A DNA stretch of 64,000 nucleotides from Pseudomonas syringae (GTDB lineage Bacteria; Pseudomonadota; Gammaproteobacteria; Pseudomonadales; Pseudomonadaceae): positions 1 to 64,000 of the forward strand of contig NZ_LGSI01000001.1 of NCBI RefSeq assembly GCF_001698815.1, given 5' to 3'. Below the pieces are notes generated by a model. That model was not told the origin of the DNA. It worked only from the letters and a program-made list of their open reading frames with translations, and did no database searches. Positions 33,227 through 42,699 of this stretch are shown here, piece by piece; the first letter of the stretch is position 1, and each line of letters starts with the position of its first letter. The position numbers were made by a program, and so were the translations under genes.

Positions 33227-33946
33227 ATGCGCGAAGACGTACCACGTGCGGTGACGACGATTTGCAATGCGCTGCAAGAGCAGATCGAACATGGCTTGCT
33301 GCCGCCCGGCAGCAAGTTGCCCGCCGAACGCAAACTCAGCGAAGTGTTCGATACCACCCGCATTACCTTGCGCGAAGCGCTGGTGCAGCTCGAAGCACTG
33401 GGTTTGATTTATCGCGAGGAGCGCCGTGGCTGGTTCATTTCGCCGCCGCGTCTGGCCTATGACCTGATGCGGCGCAGTCACTTTCACGCGATGGTCAGCG
33501 CCCAGGGCAGGATTGCCGAGACGCAGGTGATCAGCGCGCGCTTGCAGCCGGCTTCAGCAAAAATCTGCGAGCTGCTCCAGTTGCCAGCGCTGTCCAGCGT
33601 GATCCAGATCTGCCGCGCACGACGTATTGATCAACGGCTGGTGCTGTACGTGGAGCATTACCTGAACCCGGAATACTTCCCCGGAATTCTCGATTACGAC
33701 CTCAATCAGTCACTGACCGAGCTGTACGCCAGCCAGTACAACCTGCGCTACGGCCAGGTCCAGTTCGAAATGGTGCCCACCGCGCTGCACGCCGAAGCCT
33801 CGGCAGCCTTGAAGGTTTCTCTGGGTAGCCCGGGATTGCGCATCGCCAGGGTCAATTTCGATCAGCAAGGGCGGCTGATCGACTGCGACCTCGAATACTG
33901 GCGCCATGATGCGATTCATGTGAGTGCGGTGGTGAAGGATATTTGA
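33227..33946 (+). CDS. GntR-family (HutC/PhnF subfamily) transcriptional regulator with UTRA domain
   Basis: A 239-residue regulator. The winged HTH (about 1-75) has the GntR pattern GLLPPGSKLPAERKLSEVF then TRITLREALVQLE. The C-terminal UTRA ligand domain (about 95-235; YVEHYLNPEYFPGI, GLRIARVNFDQQGRLIDCDLEYWR) is that of the HutC/PhnF subfamily. I chose ATG 33227; an in-frame ATG at 33167 would extend the frame across the operator candidate. It is divergent from the ABC operon and is presumably its repressor, released by the imported compound or a product of it. Confidence 0.88.
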   Translation: MREDVPRAVTTICNALQEQIEHGLLPPGSKLPAERKLSEVFDTTRITLREALVQLEALGLIYREERRGWFISPPRLAYDLMRRSHFHAMVSAQGRIAETQVISARLQPASAKICELLQLPALSSVIQICRARRIDQRLVLYVEHYLNPEYFPGILDYDLNQSLTELYASQYNLRYGQVQFEMVPTALHAEASAALKVSLGSPGLRIARVNFDQQGRLIDCDLEYWRHDAIHVSAVVKDI

Positions 33947-33957
33947 GCCCGCGACCC

Positions 33958-34045
33958 GTTGGAGCGAGGCTTGCCCGCGAATCAGACGCCTCGGTAGACC
34001 AGGCCCTCCACGTTATCGTTCTTCGCGGGCAAGCCTCGCTCCAAC
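33958..34045. repeat. REPIN
   Basis: Perfect inverted 24-base arms starting GTTGGAGCGAGGCTTGCCCG at 33958-33981 and 34022-34045, with a 40-base spacer. It fills the gap between the convergent regulator and mscS-type genes. Confidence 0.92.
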
Positions 34046-34050
34046 AGGCC

Positions 34051-36297
34051 CTAGTTTCCCGACTTCAGCTCCTTGCGCTCCGCACTTCCGGCCGTCATCA
34101 CCTGCACGCTCAATCTTGGCATCGCCAGGTCCATCCCGGCCTCATCCAGATGGCGTTTCAGCGACAGGTTGAAGGCCCGGGACACTTCCCATTGCTTGAT
34201 CGGCGCGGTCTTGAAGCGGGCGCGCAGGATCGCGTTACCCGACTCGAAGCTTTCCACGCCCTGAATCTCCAGCGGCGACCAGATGTTGCGGCGCTGCAAC
34301 GGGTCGGTGCGCATCTTCTGACCCACATCGCGGATCATCTTCAGCGCATCGTCGATGTTCATGCTTGAAGGGATGGCGATGCGGAAAATCGCATAGCCGA
34401 ATTCCCGGGAGTAATTCTGGATGCTTTTGATTTCGCTGAACGGGATCGTATGCACGATGCCGTCGATATCCCGCAGGCGAACGGTGCGAATGGTGAGGCC
34501 TTCGACAGTGCCGAGATGCCCGCCGACATCCACATAGTCATCGATGGCCAGCGAATCCTCGATGATGATGAACAGCCCGGTGATCAAGTCCGCCACCAAT
34601 GACTGGGCGCCGAAACCGATGGCCAGGCCGATCACACCGGCACCCGCCAGCAGCGGCGTGACGTTCATACCCATGTTCGCCAGGGCGACGATCAGCGCAA
34701 TGATGAAAATCGCCACGAACAGCACGTTGCGAATCAGCGGCATCATGGTCTGCGCCCGGGCATTGGCCAGCCCTTTGCGCGAGCGCGTCAAGGCGTGATG
34801 CACGGCGGTGTCGCTGAGAATCCACACCAGCCAGGCGAACATCAGCGTGGCGGACAGATTGATCAGTTTCATGCTGATGTCGTGGCCATCACCCTCGGCG
34901 AAACGAATCAGCGACAGGCCCCAGACCCGCAGGCCTAGCTCGATAAACACCAGCCAGACCAGCAGATGCATCAGGGTGTAGAAAAAATTGTGCAGGCGCT
35001 CGGAATACAAGGCGTGACGTTTGTGGCCATGACGCGGCCTCATGGCATGACGGCGCACCAGGCCATTGATGACCATGCCGACCACCAGCAACACCGTGGA
35101 TAACAAGGCCTGGCGCAATGCGGTGCTGGTATCGCCCGCGGAAAAGAACGTGGCAAACAGCGACACACCCACCAGCATCAAGGCGGGCACGTACCAGAAG
35201 CTGCCGATGATCTCGATGGAATCGGTCAGGGCGCGGCGGGTCAGGCGTCGGGACAGCGGCTGGTTGCGGATCAGATGCGCGATGGGCCGCCGGAACCGCA
35301 GGATGAACAAGCCGGTGGACAGCGCCGCCATGACATTGGCGAAGGTCGCGGCCGTGTGGGCCAGATGCACGCCAAGGCTGGCGATCAGGCGCGGGTCGCT
35401 CAGTGCCTCACCGAATGCCGCGAAACTGCCGATCAGCCACAACGGACGGAAGGCCCGGTGACGCAGGATGTACAAGGCCCGGTGGCGATGCGGTCCGTCG
35501 AGTACCGAAAAAGCGATGACGCAGATTGCCGAAAACAGCGTGCCGACCACCAGCGCATAGGCCAGCACCATCGCCAGATCCTTGCCCAGGGAAGAGGGCA
35601 GGGAATAGCTCAGATAAACCGTGATCACCAGTGCGATCAGCCATGGCCCTAATTTGCGCAAGGCAAAGCGCAGCATGTCGAGGGTGCCGGGATTTTGCGG
35701 CAGATCTTCAGACAAGCCGAAACGCACCCGCACCCAGTGGCCGAGCCAGATCAGCGCGGCGGCCAACAGACTCCAGAGCAACAGCACCAGGGCGAAACCG
35801 AAGATGATTGGCAGCCACTCCCTGGCCGGCAAGGCCAGCGCCAGCAGTTCATCCTGAGCCAGATCGATTTCTTCGGACCAGCGCCTGATCGGACTGTCTT
35901 CACCGGCGAATTTTTTCTCGAAGTCGCTCAAGGTGCTGCCGATCAACCCCAGCACGCCCTGATCGGTGCCGGGCTGGGCTTTTTGCGTGGCGTCGCGAAG
36001 TTTTTTCAGGTCGGCCAGCAACTGGCTGCGTTGCTGGTCGTTTTCCAGGGTCTTGATCACTTCATCGAGGGACTGCCCCAGCGGTTCCTGCGCCTGCGGC
36101 TGGGTTTTCTGCCCGCCGCCCAGCACGCCCGGCAGAGCGACCGCCTGAGCTGCGGCGATGGGAAACAAGGCCAGCAGGCAGACAAAAAGCAGGCGGGTCA
36201 GCAAACAACAGCGGGGGAAAGCAGTCACCGGGCGGTAAACCTCAAGTCGACATCGAGTTGCCTGATACTGAGCTGCGTCAGCGGTCATCCCAGGCAT
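34051..36297 (-). CDS. Large MscS-family mechanosensitive channel (YbiO-like)
   Basis: A 748-residue inner-membrane protein. It has an N-terminal hydrophobic signal (near 30-50), a periplasmic region with helical, Gln-rich sequence, about ten transmembrane segments, then the MscS pore helix (LLAGAGVIGLAIGFGAQSLV, about 560-585) and the cytoplasmic beta-domain (VEGLTIRTVRLRDIDG). MscS-type channels open under membrane tension and release solutes during osmotic downshift. The start is uncertain: the ATG at 36297 and the next at 36288 are in frame, and neither has a clear ribosome site. The 3' end lies six bases from a REPIN. Confidence 0.9.
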   Translation of the reverse strand: MPGMTADAAQYQATRCRLEVYRPVTAFPRCCLLTRLLFVCLLALFPIAAAQAVALPGVLGGGQKTQPQAQEPLGQSLDEVIKTLENDQQRSQLLADLKKLRDATQKAQPGTDQGVLGLIGSTLSDFEKKFAGEDSPIRRWSEEIDLAQDELLALALPAREWLPIIFGFALVLLLWSLLAAALIWLGHWVRVRFGLSEDLPQNPGTLDMLRFALRKLGPWLIALVITVYLSYSLPSSLGKDLAMVLAYALVVGTLFSAICVIAFSVLDGPHRHRALYILRHRAFRPLWLIGSFAAFGEALSDPRLIASLGVHLAHTAATFANVMAALSTGLFILRFRRPIAHLIRNQPLSRRLTRRALTDSIEIIGSFWYVPALMLVGVSLFATFFSAGDTSTALRQALLSTVLLVVGMVINGLVRRHAMRPRHGHKRHALYSERLHNFFYTLMHLLVWLVFIELGLRVWGLSLIRFAEGDGHDISMKLINLSATLMFAWLVWILSDTAVHHALTRSRKGLANARAQTMMPLIRNVLFVAIFIIALIVALANMGMNVTPLLAGAGVIGLAIGFGAQSLVADLITGLFIIIEDSLAIDDYVDVGGHLGTVEGLTIRTVRLRDIDGIVHTIPFSEIKSIQNYSREFGYAIFRIAIPSSMNIDDALKMIRDVGQKMRTDPLQRRNIWSPLEIQGVESFESGNAILRARFKTAPIKQWEVSRAFNLSLKRHLDEAGMDLAMPRLSVQVMTAGSAERKELKSGN

Positions 36298-36383
36298 GAG
36301 TGAGCGATGAGTTTACGAGTGGTCTGCGGGCTTGGCGAGCAGCTTTTCTCCCCTGCGGACCGCGCATTGCCTGAGGTTGACGT

Positions 36384-36548
36384 TCAGGCAAGCTTTTCCA
36401 GAATCTTGAAGCCGATCGTGCCCAGCATCAGCATCATCCCCAGCCAGATCATGAACACACCGCCACCGCGCTCCTGGTAACTGAAGCCGATGCACAACAG
36501 CAACATCCCGATCATGATCGGCAGCAGCATTGCATAAAAGGCGTTCAT
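36384..36548 (-). CDS. Small two-helix membrane protein (54 residues)
   Basis: A short frame on the minus strand encodes 54 residues. An N-terminal hydrophobic helix (YAMLLPIMIGMLLLCIGF) leads into a short polar turn (SYQERGGG). A second hydrophobic helix follows (VFMIWLGMMLMLG), then a Lys-containing tail (KILEKLA). GGAGGG lies ten bases before the ATG. The good ribosome site and the two-helix pattern make it a real gene in my view. It is read in the same direction as the mscS-type gene just downstream. Function unknown. Confidence 0.78.
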   Translation of the reverse strand: MNAFYAMLLPIMIGMLLLCIGFSYQERGGGVFMIWLGMMLMLGTIGFKILEKLA

Positions 36549-36605
36549 GGCATCGACCCTCCGGAGTCAGATGCCTTAAGTCTAGGTCGGGTTTCGGAGA
36601 GCGAC

Positions 36606-36725
36606 CGTTGAAGCGAGGCTTGCTGTAGGACCGGCTTTAGTCGGGAGGGCAATTGACGCCTTCGCGACTAAAGTCGCTCCTACAGTCGCTTCTACAGCCG
36701 ATTAGCGGGCAAGCCTCGCTCCAAC
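36606..36725. repeat. Nested REPIN: one REP family inserted inside another
   Basis: A truncated outer arm (GTTGAAGCGAGGCTTGC) is interrupted by a complete pair of a second family (TGTAGGACCGGCTTTAGTCG with an inverted ACTAAAGTCGCTCCTACA arm). The other outer arm follows (GCGGGCAAGCCTCGCTCCAAC, 36705-36725). The inner pair matches 14124-14183. Confidence 0.82.
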
Positions 36726-36739
36726 GCACTCATGAGATA

Positions 36740-38029
36740 TCAAGGCAACTCATGACTCGCATAAAACGCGTCGAGTACTTTCACCAGATGCGCCAGGTCG
36801 TGGCTGCCCGCCAGTTCACGAATCGAGTGCATGGCGAAGGTCGGCAGGCCGATATCCACCGTGCGTACGCCCAGATGGCTGGCCGTGATCGGGCCGATGG
36901 TCGAGCCGCAGGCCATGTCGCTGCGCACTACGAAGCTTTGCACCGGCACTTCTTCAGCCATGCACAGATGACGGAAGAATCCGGCGGTTTCGCTGTTGGT
37001 GGCGTAACGCTGGTTGCTGTTGACCTTGATCACCGGGCCGGCGTTGAGTTTCGGGCCATGGTTGGCGTCGTGCTTTTCGGCGTAGTTGGGGTGCACGCCA
37101 TGCGCGTTGTCGGCAGACACCAGCAACGATTTCTGAATGGTGCGCACGTAATCTTCGCCATCGGGCAGCAGGCGCTGGATGATCTGTTCCAGCATCGCAC
37201 CATCAGCACCGCAGGTTGAGGACGAACCGACTTCTTCGTGATCGGTGCAGACCAGCAGACAGGTTTCGTCGCTATCGGTGTTGAGCAGCGCTTGCAGTCC
37301 GGCGTAACAGGACAGCAGGTTGTCCAGGCGCGCGCCAGCGATGAAGTCAGCATTGAGCCCGATCACCGCAGCGCTCTGGGTGTCGTAGAAGCTCAGCTCG
37401 TAGTCGAGCACGACGTCGGCATTCAGGCCATGTTCACGGGCCAATTGGTCAGTGAGCAGGGCGCGGAAGTCCGCACGTTCGTCACCGGCCACCTGAGCCA
37501 GAATCGGCGGCAATTCGAGTTGCGGATTGATCGGCCAGCCTTCGTTGGCGGTGCGATTGAGGTGGATCGCCAGGTTCGGGATCACGGCAATCGGCAGCTT
37601 GAAGTCGATCAGCTGGCTTTCGACCTTGCCGTCGCGGCGGAACGTGACGCGTCCGGCCAGCGACAGGTCGCGGTCAAACCACGGGGCGAGCAGGGCGCCG
37701 CCATAGACTTCGACGCCCAGCTGCCAGAAACCCTGGCGCTGTAACTCAGGCTGCGGCTTGACCCGCAGGCACGGGCTGTCGGTGTGCGCGCCTACCATGC
37801 GGATACCGCCGGTCAGCGGTGACTGGCGACCCAGGCGGAACGCGACAATCGAAGAATCGTTGCGGGTGACGTAGTAACGCCCGCTGGTTTCGGTGGACCA
37901 GGTTTCCCGCTCGTCCAGACGCTGAAAACCGGAGGCTTCCAGGTGTTGAACGATAGTGGCAGTGGCATGGAACGGTGTAGGAGAGGCCTTGAGGAAATCG
38001 ATCAGACCTTGGTTCAGCTCTTCGCGCAT
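36740..38029 (-). CDS. apeB: M18-family aminopeptidase (ApeB)
   Basis: A 429-residue cytoplasmic zinc aminopeptidase of family M18 (aspartyl-type aminopeptidases). Family motifs are present: the metal-binding [14 protein letters not shown] near 80, the [15 protein letters not shown] glutamate pair near 265, and the late metal His in the [11 protein letters not shown] region. The length matches ApeB proteins (about 429). TGGAGT lies six bases upstream of the ATG. It cleaves N-terminal acidic residues from peptides in characterised relatives. Position corresponds to PA3247 next to rluA. Confidence 0.93.
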   Translation of the reverse strand: MREELNQGLIDFLKASPTPFHATATIVQHLEASGFQRLDERETWSTETSGRYYVTRNDSSIVAFRLGRQSPLTGGIRMVGAHTDSPCLRVKPQPELQRQGFWQLGVEVYGGALLAPWFDRDLSLAGRVTFRRDGKVESQLIDFKLPIAVIPNLAIHLNRTANEGWPINPQLELPPILAQVAGDERADFRALLTDQLAREHGLNADVVLDYELSFYDTQSAAVIGLNADFIAGARLDNLLSCYAGLQALLNTDSDETCLLVCTDHEEVGSSSTCGADGAMLEQIIQRLLPDGEDYVRTIQKSLLVSADNAHGVHPNYAEKHDANHGPKLNAGPVIKVNSNQRYATNSETAGFFRHLCMAEEVPVQSFVVRSDMACGSTIGPITASHLGVRTVDIGLPTFAMHSIRELAGSHDLAHLVKVLDAFYASHELP

Positions 38030-38139
38030 AAGTTACTCCAGACAGCAATGGCGCGAGTTTACCGTATTGGGGTGGGGCGTGTGGTTGTGGGTTTGTTTTG
38101 GTCTCTTCAATCGCGAACATATCCATTATCGCGTCTGCT

Positions 38140-38712
38140 GAAATTATGGTTCCGCTCTTACAGCGGGTCACTTTTGGCAAACGCCCCAAAAGTAACCAAA
38201 AGGTCTCGCTCCTTTGCCCGGGTCTTCGCCAAGGCTCAGACTTCCCTCGCTCCGGCATTGCTCCGTGGGTCGCCGCAAAGGGCCATCCCTGGCCCAGTGC
38301 GGCTAATTCGGCATCCATGCCGAATCACCCACTACGCAATACCTGCGCTCGGCCGTCCACAAGTCGCAATTGTGTCGCCCATGCGTTCTGCGCATATTCA
38401 CCGGCCCGAGATTGCGGTGAGACAGGCAGAAAAATCCGCAACGCGGATTTGCTTTTGATTTTCCGTGCCGCGATCTGGCAGACACCGCCAAACGCGCGTC
38501 GGGAGGCTGAGCGCAGGTGTCGTGGGGTGGGGCGACCGGCATGGATGCCGGTCGAGCGCCGTTGCGCCAGGGATGGCGCGTCGGTGCGTACCCACCCCAC
38601 GGCACCGGAGTCGAAGGAACCGCTGCGAAGCAGGGGCCGGACGTCAGCGCAGATGGTTTCGTCCTTTTGCCGAAACAAAAGGACTCGACCGTCAGGGCGA
38701 AACCGGACTAAG
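38140..38712. repeat. Long imperfect inverted-repeat element, no gene
   Basis: This 570-base stretch has open frames in most reading frames but none with a convincing start or family. Its two halves mirror each other. The segment GCCATCCCTGGC...CGGC...CGGCATCCATGCCG at 38282-38325 returns inverted at about 38534-38577. The left end carries AAAAGTAACCAAAAGG and the right end GTCCTTTTGCCGAAACAAAAGG. Internal hairpins include CCGGCATGGATGCCGG and AAATCCGCAACGCGGATTT. It looks like a repeated, non-autonomous intergenic element. Recurrence elsewhere in the genome is not visible here. Confidence 0.65.
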
Positions 38713-38800
38713 CCGCACCGCGAATGCTATTGATGCGACCCGATTCGAAGCGCGGCGCCAGAATAAGTAACGCCTGATCGAGTCCGCTGACAACATACAA

Positions 38801-38869
38801 GGAACGAACTTGTTCGCGAGGCGTGAATCCTGATAACGCAGGACTCGCCAACAAGTTGGCTCCTACAGG
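38801..38869. repeat. REPIN of a different family
   Basis: The arm GGAACGAACTTGTTCGCGAG is mirrored by CGCCAACAAGTTGGCTCCTAC, with a 25-base spacer. It lies between the long inverted-repeat element and the end of rluA. Confidence 0.7.
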
Positions 38870-38884
38870 ATTGCCGGGACACCA

Positions 38885-39520
38885 TCAAAACGGCGCCGGA
38901 CACTCAAACCGCAACCGCTCGCCAGTTTGCGGATGGGTAAACGCCAGCATACTGGCGTGCAGACACAGGCGTGGAAAAGCGGCCAGCGCCTCGGCATGCG
39001 CATACAACCCGTCACCCAGCAGCGGATGGCCAATTGAAAGCATGTGTACCCGCAATTGATGGGAGCGGCCGGTAATCGGTGTCAACTCGACACGGCAGTA
39101 ATCGCCGCAACGTTCCAGAACCTTCCAGAAGGTCTGCGCGTGTTTGCCGACTTCGTGATCCACCACATGCCGAGGCTTGGTCGGCGGATCGTAGCGCAGC
39201 GGCAGATCAATGCGCCCGCTGTCCAGCGTCGGTTGGCCCCAGCACAGGGCGGTGTAGGCTTTTTCGGTTTCCCGGTCATGAAACTGCCGGGACAGTTCGC
39301 GATGGGTGTCCGGGTCGCGGGCGAGCAGGATGATTCCGGAAGTTTCCCAGTCCAGGCGATGGACAATTCGGGCTTCGGGGTAACCGTTTTCCTGCAGGCG
39401 GGTAATCAGGCAATCCTTGTTGTCCTCGGCACGGCCGGGAACGGAAAGCAGCAGGGTCGGCTTATCGACCACCAGGACGGCAGCGTCCTGATGAATGATG
39501 CGGATGTTCGACAACGGCAT
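38885..39520 (-). CDS. rluA: RluA-family pseudouridine synthase
   Basis: A 211-residue cytoplasmic enzyme that isomerises uridine to pseudouridine in RNA. The catalytic Asp is in IVHRLDWETSGIIL (HRLD motif). The family segments LTPITGRSHQLRVHM and HPLLGDGLYA are present. It lacks an S4 domain and its short length matches RluA, which modifies 23S rRNA position 746 and tRNA position 32 in E. coli. It lies next to minE on the same strand, separated by about 90 bases. Confidence 0.92.
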   Translation of the reverse strand: MPLSNIRIIHQDAAVLVVDKPTLLLSVPGRAEDNKDCLITRLQENGYPEARIVHRLDWETSGIILLARDPDTHRELSRQFHDRETEKAYTALCWGQPTLDSGRIDLPLRYDPPTKPRHVVDHEVGKHAQTFWKVLERCGDYCRVELTPITGRSHQLRVHMLSIGHPLLGDGLYAHAEALAAFPRLCLHASMLAFTHPQTGERLRFECPAPF

Positions 39521-39613
39521 GTGTAACGGCCTCGAAACGCGAGAAACGCCAACGGCGGCATAGACGATGCTCTTTGCAGAACACCGCGTATACCGCCGCG
39601 GGCACCCGCCGGA

Positions 39614-39868
39614 TCAACGATCTGGCAGGGTGATATTGAGTTCCAGGATCGAACAGCTGCCCTGGTTTTCCAGAGCAACCTGCACGTCATCGGAGCCGAT
39701 GTTGACGTATTTACGGATCACTTCCACCAGTTCTTTCTGCAAGGCTGGGAGATAGTCCGGGGTCGTACGCTGGCCGCGTTCGTGCGCCACGATGATCTGT
39801 AGACGCTCTTTCGCCACCGACGCGGTGCTGACCTTTTTGCTGGCACGAAAGAAGTCGAAAATGTTCAT
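39614..39868 (-). CDS. minE: Cell division topological specificity factor MinE
   Basis: An 84-residue protein. The N-terminal membrane and MinD-binding segment ([24 protein letters not shown], split by variable residues) precedes the dimerisation domain ([17 protein letters not shown]). MinE stimulates MinD ATPase and drives pole-to-pole oscillation so that MinC blocks division away from midcell. Its ATG overlaps the minD stop by one base (TAATG), so the two are coupled. Length and order match the family. Confidence 0.97.
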   Translation of the reverse strand: MNIFDFFRASKKVSTASVAKERLQIIVAHERGQRTTPDYLPALQKELVEVIRKYVNIGSDDVQVALENQGSCSILELNITLPDR

Positions 39869-40680
39869 TATTTGCCTCCGAACAACCGCTCTATCCAGCC
39901 CTTTTTACGCACATCGAGGAACCGGTGCGCCACTTCCTTGCCCAGCAAGCGATCCACAGCATCGCTGTAGGCCTGACCGGCGTCGCTCTGGTCGTCGAGG
40001 ATGACCGGAACACCCTGGTTGGAAGCCTTCAAGACTGCCTGGGATTCCGGGATTACGCCCAGCAAACGGATCGCGAGGATTTCTTCAACGTCTTCAACGC
40101 CGAGCATTTCACCATTGACCACGCGCTCAGGGTTATAGCGGGTCAGCAGCAAATGTTCCTTGATCGGATCTTCGCCACGCTCGGCGCGCCGGGATTTGCT
40201 GGCCAGCAGGCCCAGCATGCGGTCCGAGTCACGTACCGAGGACACTTCCGGGTTGGTCACGACAATCGCTTCATCGGCGAAGTACATGGCCAGGTGAGCG
40301 CCTTTCTCGATACCGGCAGGAGAATCGCAGACGACGTATTCGAACGTCTCCTTGAGCTCCATGAGGATTTTTTCGACGCCTTCGACTGTCAGGGCGTCCT
40401 TGTCGCGGGTCTGGCTGGCGGCCAGCACGTAAAGATTTTCCAGGCGTTTGTCTTTGATCAGCGCCTGGGTCAGCGTTGCTTCGCCATTGACCACGTTGAC
40501 GAAGTCATACACCACGCGTCGCTCGCAGCCCATGATCAGGTCGAGGTTACGCAGGCCGACGTCGAAGTCGACGATAACTGTTTTGTGGCCGCGCAATGCG
40601 AGGCCGGTACCGATCGCGGCGCTGGTGGTGGTCTTGCCCACACCGCCCTTGCCGGATGTAACTACGAGAATCTTGGCCAA
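39868..40680 (-). CDS. minD: Septum site-determining ATPase MinD
   Basis: A 270-residue ParA/MinD-type ATPase. The deviant Walker A is [10 protein letters not shown], and the downstream segments [27 protein letters not shown] and [13 protein letters not shown] are diagnostic. The C-terminal amphipathic membrane-targeting helix ends [10 protein letters not shown]. It recruits MinC to the membrane. A 208-base gap separates it from minC upstream, which is longer than usual for this operon and could hold a separate promoter; minE follows with overlap. Confidence 0.97.
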   Translation of the reverse strand: MAKILVVTSGKGGVGKTTTSAAIGTGLALRGHKTVIVDFDVGLRNLDLIMGCERRVVYDFVNVVNGEATLTQALIKDKRLENLYVLAASQTRDKDALTVEGVEKILMELKETFEYVVCDSPAGIEKGAHLAMYFADEAIVVTNPEVSSVRDSDRMLGLLASKSRRAERGEDPIKEHLLLTRYNPERVVNGEMLGVEDVEEILAIRLLGVIPESQAVLKASNQGVPVILDDQSDAGQAYSDAVDRLLGKEVAHRFLDVRKKGWIERLFGGK

Positions 40681-40888
40681 GGTGTTTCACCCCTAGAGGA
40701 AAAGGACAGTTAGTCCCTGAAGAGCGTCTCTTGAAGCGGCGGCAGTCGAACAATGATGGAAATTACTCAACCCTGACTTCTGAATCGAAGGGAGATGTGC
40801 CGGAAAAGTGAAGATCCCCGGATTTCCTACAACCTTTGCTACGTTTTCGCGACGAATCAGAGATGCTTTAAAAATGGCGCAGTATCCG

Positions 40889-41629
40889 TTAAAGCCGGAT
40901 GATGTTCAACACGTCACCGGACAGGCTGACCTGTACGGCGGATCCCCACAGCGGGTCCCTGCGCAAGTCTTCGGATACCTTGTATTGCCCGGCAATCGAG
41001 ATCAGTTCGGCGCCTAATTGCTGGCAGAAAATCCGCGCCTTGGTGTCGCCCTTGATGCCTGCCAATGCTCTACCGCGCATAGGGCCGTAAACATGGATGT
41101 TGCCATCGGCAAGAAGTTCCGCACCGGGACTCACCGGACCAATCACGATCAGGTCGCTGCCTTGAGCATAGATCTGTTGTCCACCGCGCACGGGCAAGGT
41201 TACGACCCGGGTAGGCTTGATCGTCGGCTCGGGCGGTTTTTCGATTTTTGGCTTGGCCGCTTCACCTTCGGCCGGGTCCAGTGGACGCTCCCGGGCGCCA
41301 GACGGCGGCAATACTGGCAGATCGATGGCGATGGCGGCGGCGATGTCTTCAATGCGATTGGCACGAATCGCCAGGGTGCGCAGGCCGTGTTGGCGGCAGA
41401 TGCGCATCAGGCCGGGCAGATCCACCGGGCCACCATCGGCTGGAAGCTTGTCCAGCGCCAGCACCAACGGGGTGTTGCTGAAGAAATTCGGCGCCTGCGC
41501 CACCTTCGCCGCCAATTGACGGTCGAGCGCTTCAAGATTGTTCCGGGCCAGCTCCAGCACCGTGATGGCCAGCATGCTGCCCTTCAGTTGGAAGACGGGA
41601 TCCTGGTCTTGCGATTCGATTTGGCTCAT
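40889..41629 (-). CDS. minC: Septum site-determining protein MinC
   Basis: A 246-residue inhibitor of FtsZ assembly. The N-terminal FtsZ-acting domain (about 10-110) is joined by a Pro- and Glu-rich linker ([10 protein letters not shown]) to the C-terminal MinD-binding beta-helix domain ([50 protein letters not shown]). The start codon is followed by [10 protein letters not shown]. It is the first gene of a leftward minC-minD-minE set and is divergent from the lipid A acyltransferase gene. Confidence 0.96.
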   Translation of the reverse strand: MSQIESQDQDPVFQLKGSMLAITVLELARNNLEALDRQLAAKVAQAPNFFSNTPLVLALDKLPADGGPVDLPGLMRICRQHGLRTLAIRANRIEDIAAAIAIDLPVLPPSGARERPLDPAEGEAAKPKIEKPPEPTIKPTRVVTLPVRGGQQIYAQGSDLIVIGPVSPGAELLADGNIHVYGPMRGRALAGIKGDTKARIFCQQLGAELISIAGQYKVSEDLRRDPLWGSAVQVSLSGDVLNIIRL

Positions 41630-41748
41630 GGTCGAAATACAACAGCTTGTCGCTAAAAGTGCCGAGACTTATAACGAGAACGCCCGCTAGCCGCAAGCCG
41701 GGTCGAACCGATGTAGAATGCGCGGCCATTCTTCTGACGGAAGCCTTG

Positions 41749-42681
41749 ATGGATCGCCCGCGTTTTAGAGCCTCTTTTCTTCACCCCCGATTCTGGCCAT
41801 TGTGGCTTGGGCTGGGGCTGCTATGGCTGGTTGTCCAGCTGCCATTTCGCGTGCTGCTGATCATTGGCCGTGTCCTGGGTGCGGTCATGTATCGATTTGC
41901 CACTGATCGAAAATACATTGCCTCGCGCAATCTGGAGCTGTGTTTCCCCCATTTGACCAAGGTTGAACGCAAGCGCCTGCTCAAGGAAAACTTCGCTTCC
42001 ACCGGCATCGCCTTCTTTGAAATGGCCATGAGTTGGTGGTGGTCAAAAGAGCGTCTGGCCAAACTCGCCCATATCGAAGGGCTGGAGCACCTGCAAACCG
42101 CCCAGCAACAAGGCCAGGGCGTGATTCTCATGGCGTTGCATTTCACCACGCTGGAAGTGGGGGCGGCGTTGTTGGGGCAGCAACACACCATTGACGGCAT
42201 GTACCGCGAGCACAAAAACGCGCTGTTTGACTTCATTCAGCGTCGCGGCCGCGAGCGGCACAATCTGGATTCCCTGGCCGTGGAACGCGAAGACGTGCGC
42301 GGCATGCTCAAGCTGCTGCGTGCCGGCCGCGCTATCTGGTACGCGCCGGATCAGGATTACGGCGCGAAGCAGAGCGTCTTTGTGCCGCTGTTCGGTATTC
42401 AGGCGGCAACGGTGACGGCGACCAGCAAGTTCGCCAAGCTGGGCCGCGCCCAGGTCGTGCCCTTCACTCAGCAGCGTCTGGCCGATGGCAGCGGTTATCG
42501 GTTGGTGATTCATCCGCCGCTGCAGGATTTTCCCGGTGAAAGCGACGAGGCGGATTGCCTGCGTATCAATCAATGGGTAGAAAGTGCCATCACTGAATGC
42601 CCGGCGCAGTATCTTTGGGCGCATCGACGCTTTAAAAGCCGACCGGTGGGCGAAGCGAAGCTGTATAAGAAGCGTAAATGA
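41749..42681 (+). CDS. htrB: Lipid A biosynthesis late acyltransferase (HtrB/LpxL family)
   Basis: A 310-residue inner-membrane enzyme that adds a secondary acyl chain to lipid A. A single N-terminal transmembrane segment (WPLWLGLGLLWLVVQLPF) is followed by the acyltransferase domain with the HX4E catalytic motif HFTTLE (about residue 130), and IWYAPDQDYG and IVHPPL-like segments. ATG 41749 is chosen because the N-terminal helix starts there; a TAGAAT -10 box lies 30 bases upstream. The position fits PA3242 of P. aeruginosa. Which acyl chain it adds cannot be read from sequence. Confidence 0.9.
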   Translation: MDRPRFRASFLHPRFWPLWLGLGLLWLVVQLPFRVLLIIGRVLGAVMYRFATDRKYIASRNLELCFPHLTKVERKRLLKENFASTGIAFFEMAMSWWWSKERLAKLAHIEGLEHLQTAQQQGQGVILMALHFTTLEVGAALLGQQHTIDGMYREHKNALFDFIQRRGRERHNLDSLAVEREDVRGMLKLLRAGRAIWYAPDQDYGAKQSVFVPLFGIQAATVTATSKFAKLGRAQVVPFTQQRLADGSGYRLVIHPPLQDFPGESDEADCLRINQWVESAITECPAQYLWAHRRFKSRPVGEAKLYKKRK

Positions 42682-42699
42682 CCCGAGGCTGCCGCCCAC

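Noticed and set aside
38098..38770. Several overlapping frames of 60-210 codons
   Set aside because: They overlap in many phases within a mirrored repeat element, with no ribosome sites and no conserved motifs.
39540..39605. CGGCGGCATA and TATACCGCCG inverted repeat between rluA and minE
   Set aside because: The arms are far apart and imperfect and no T run follows; I could not call it a terminator.
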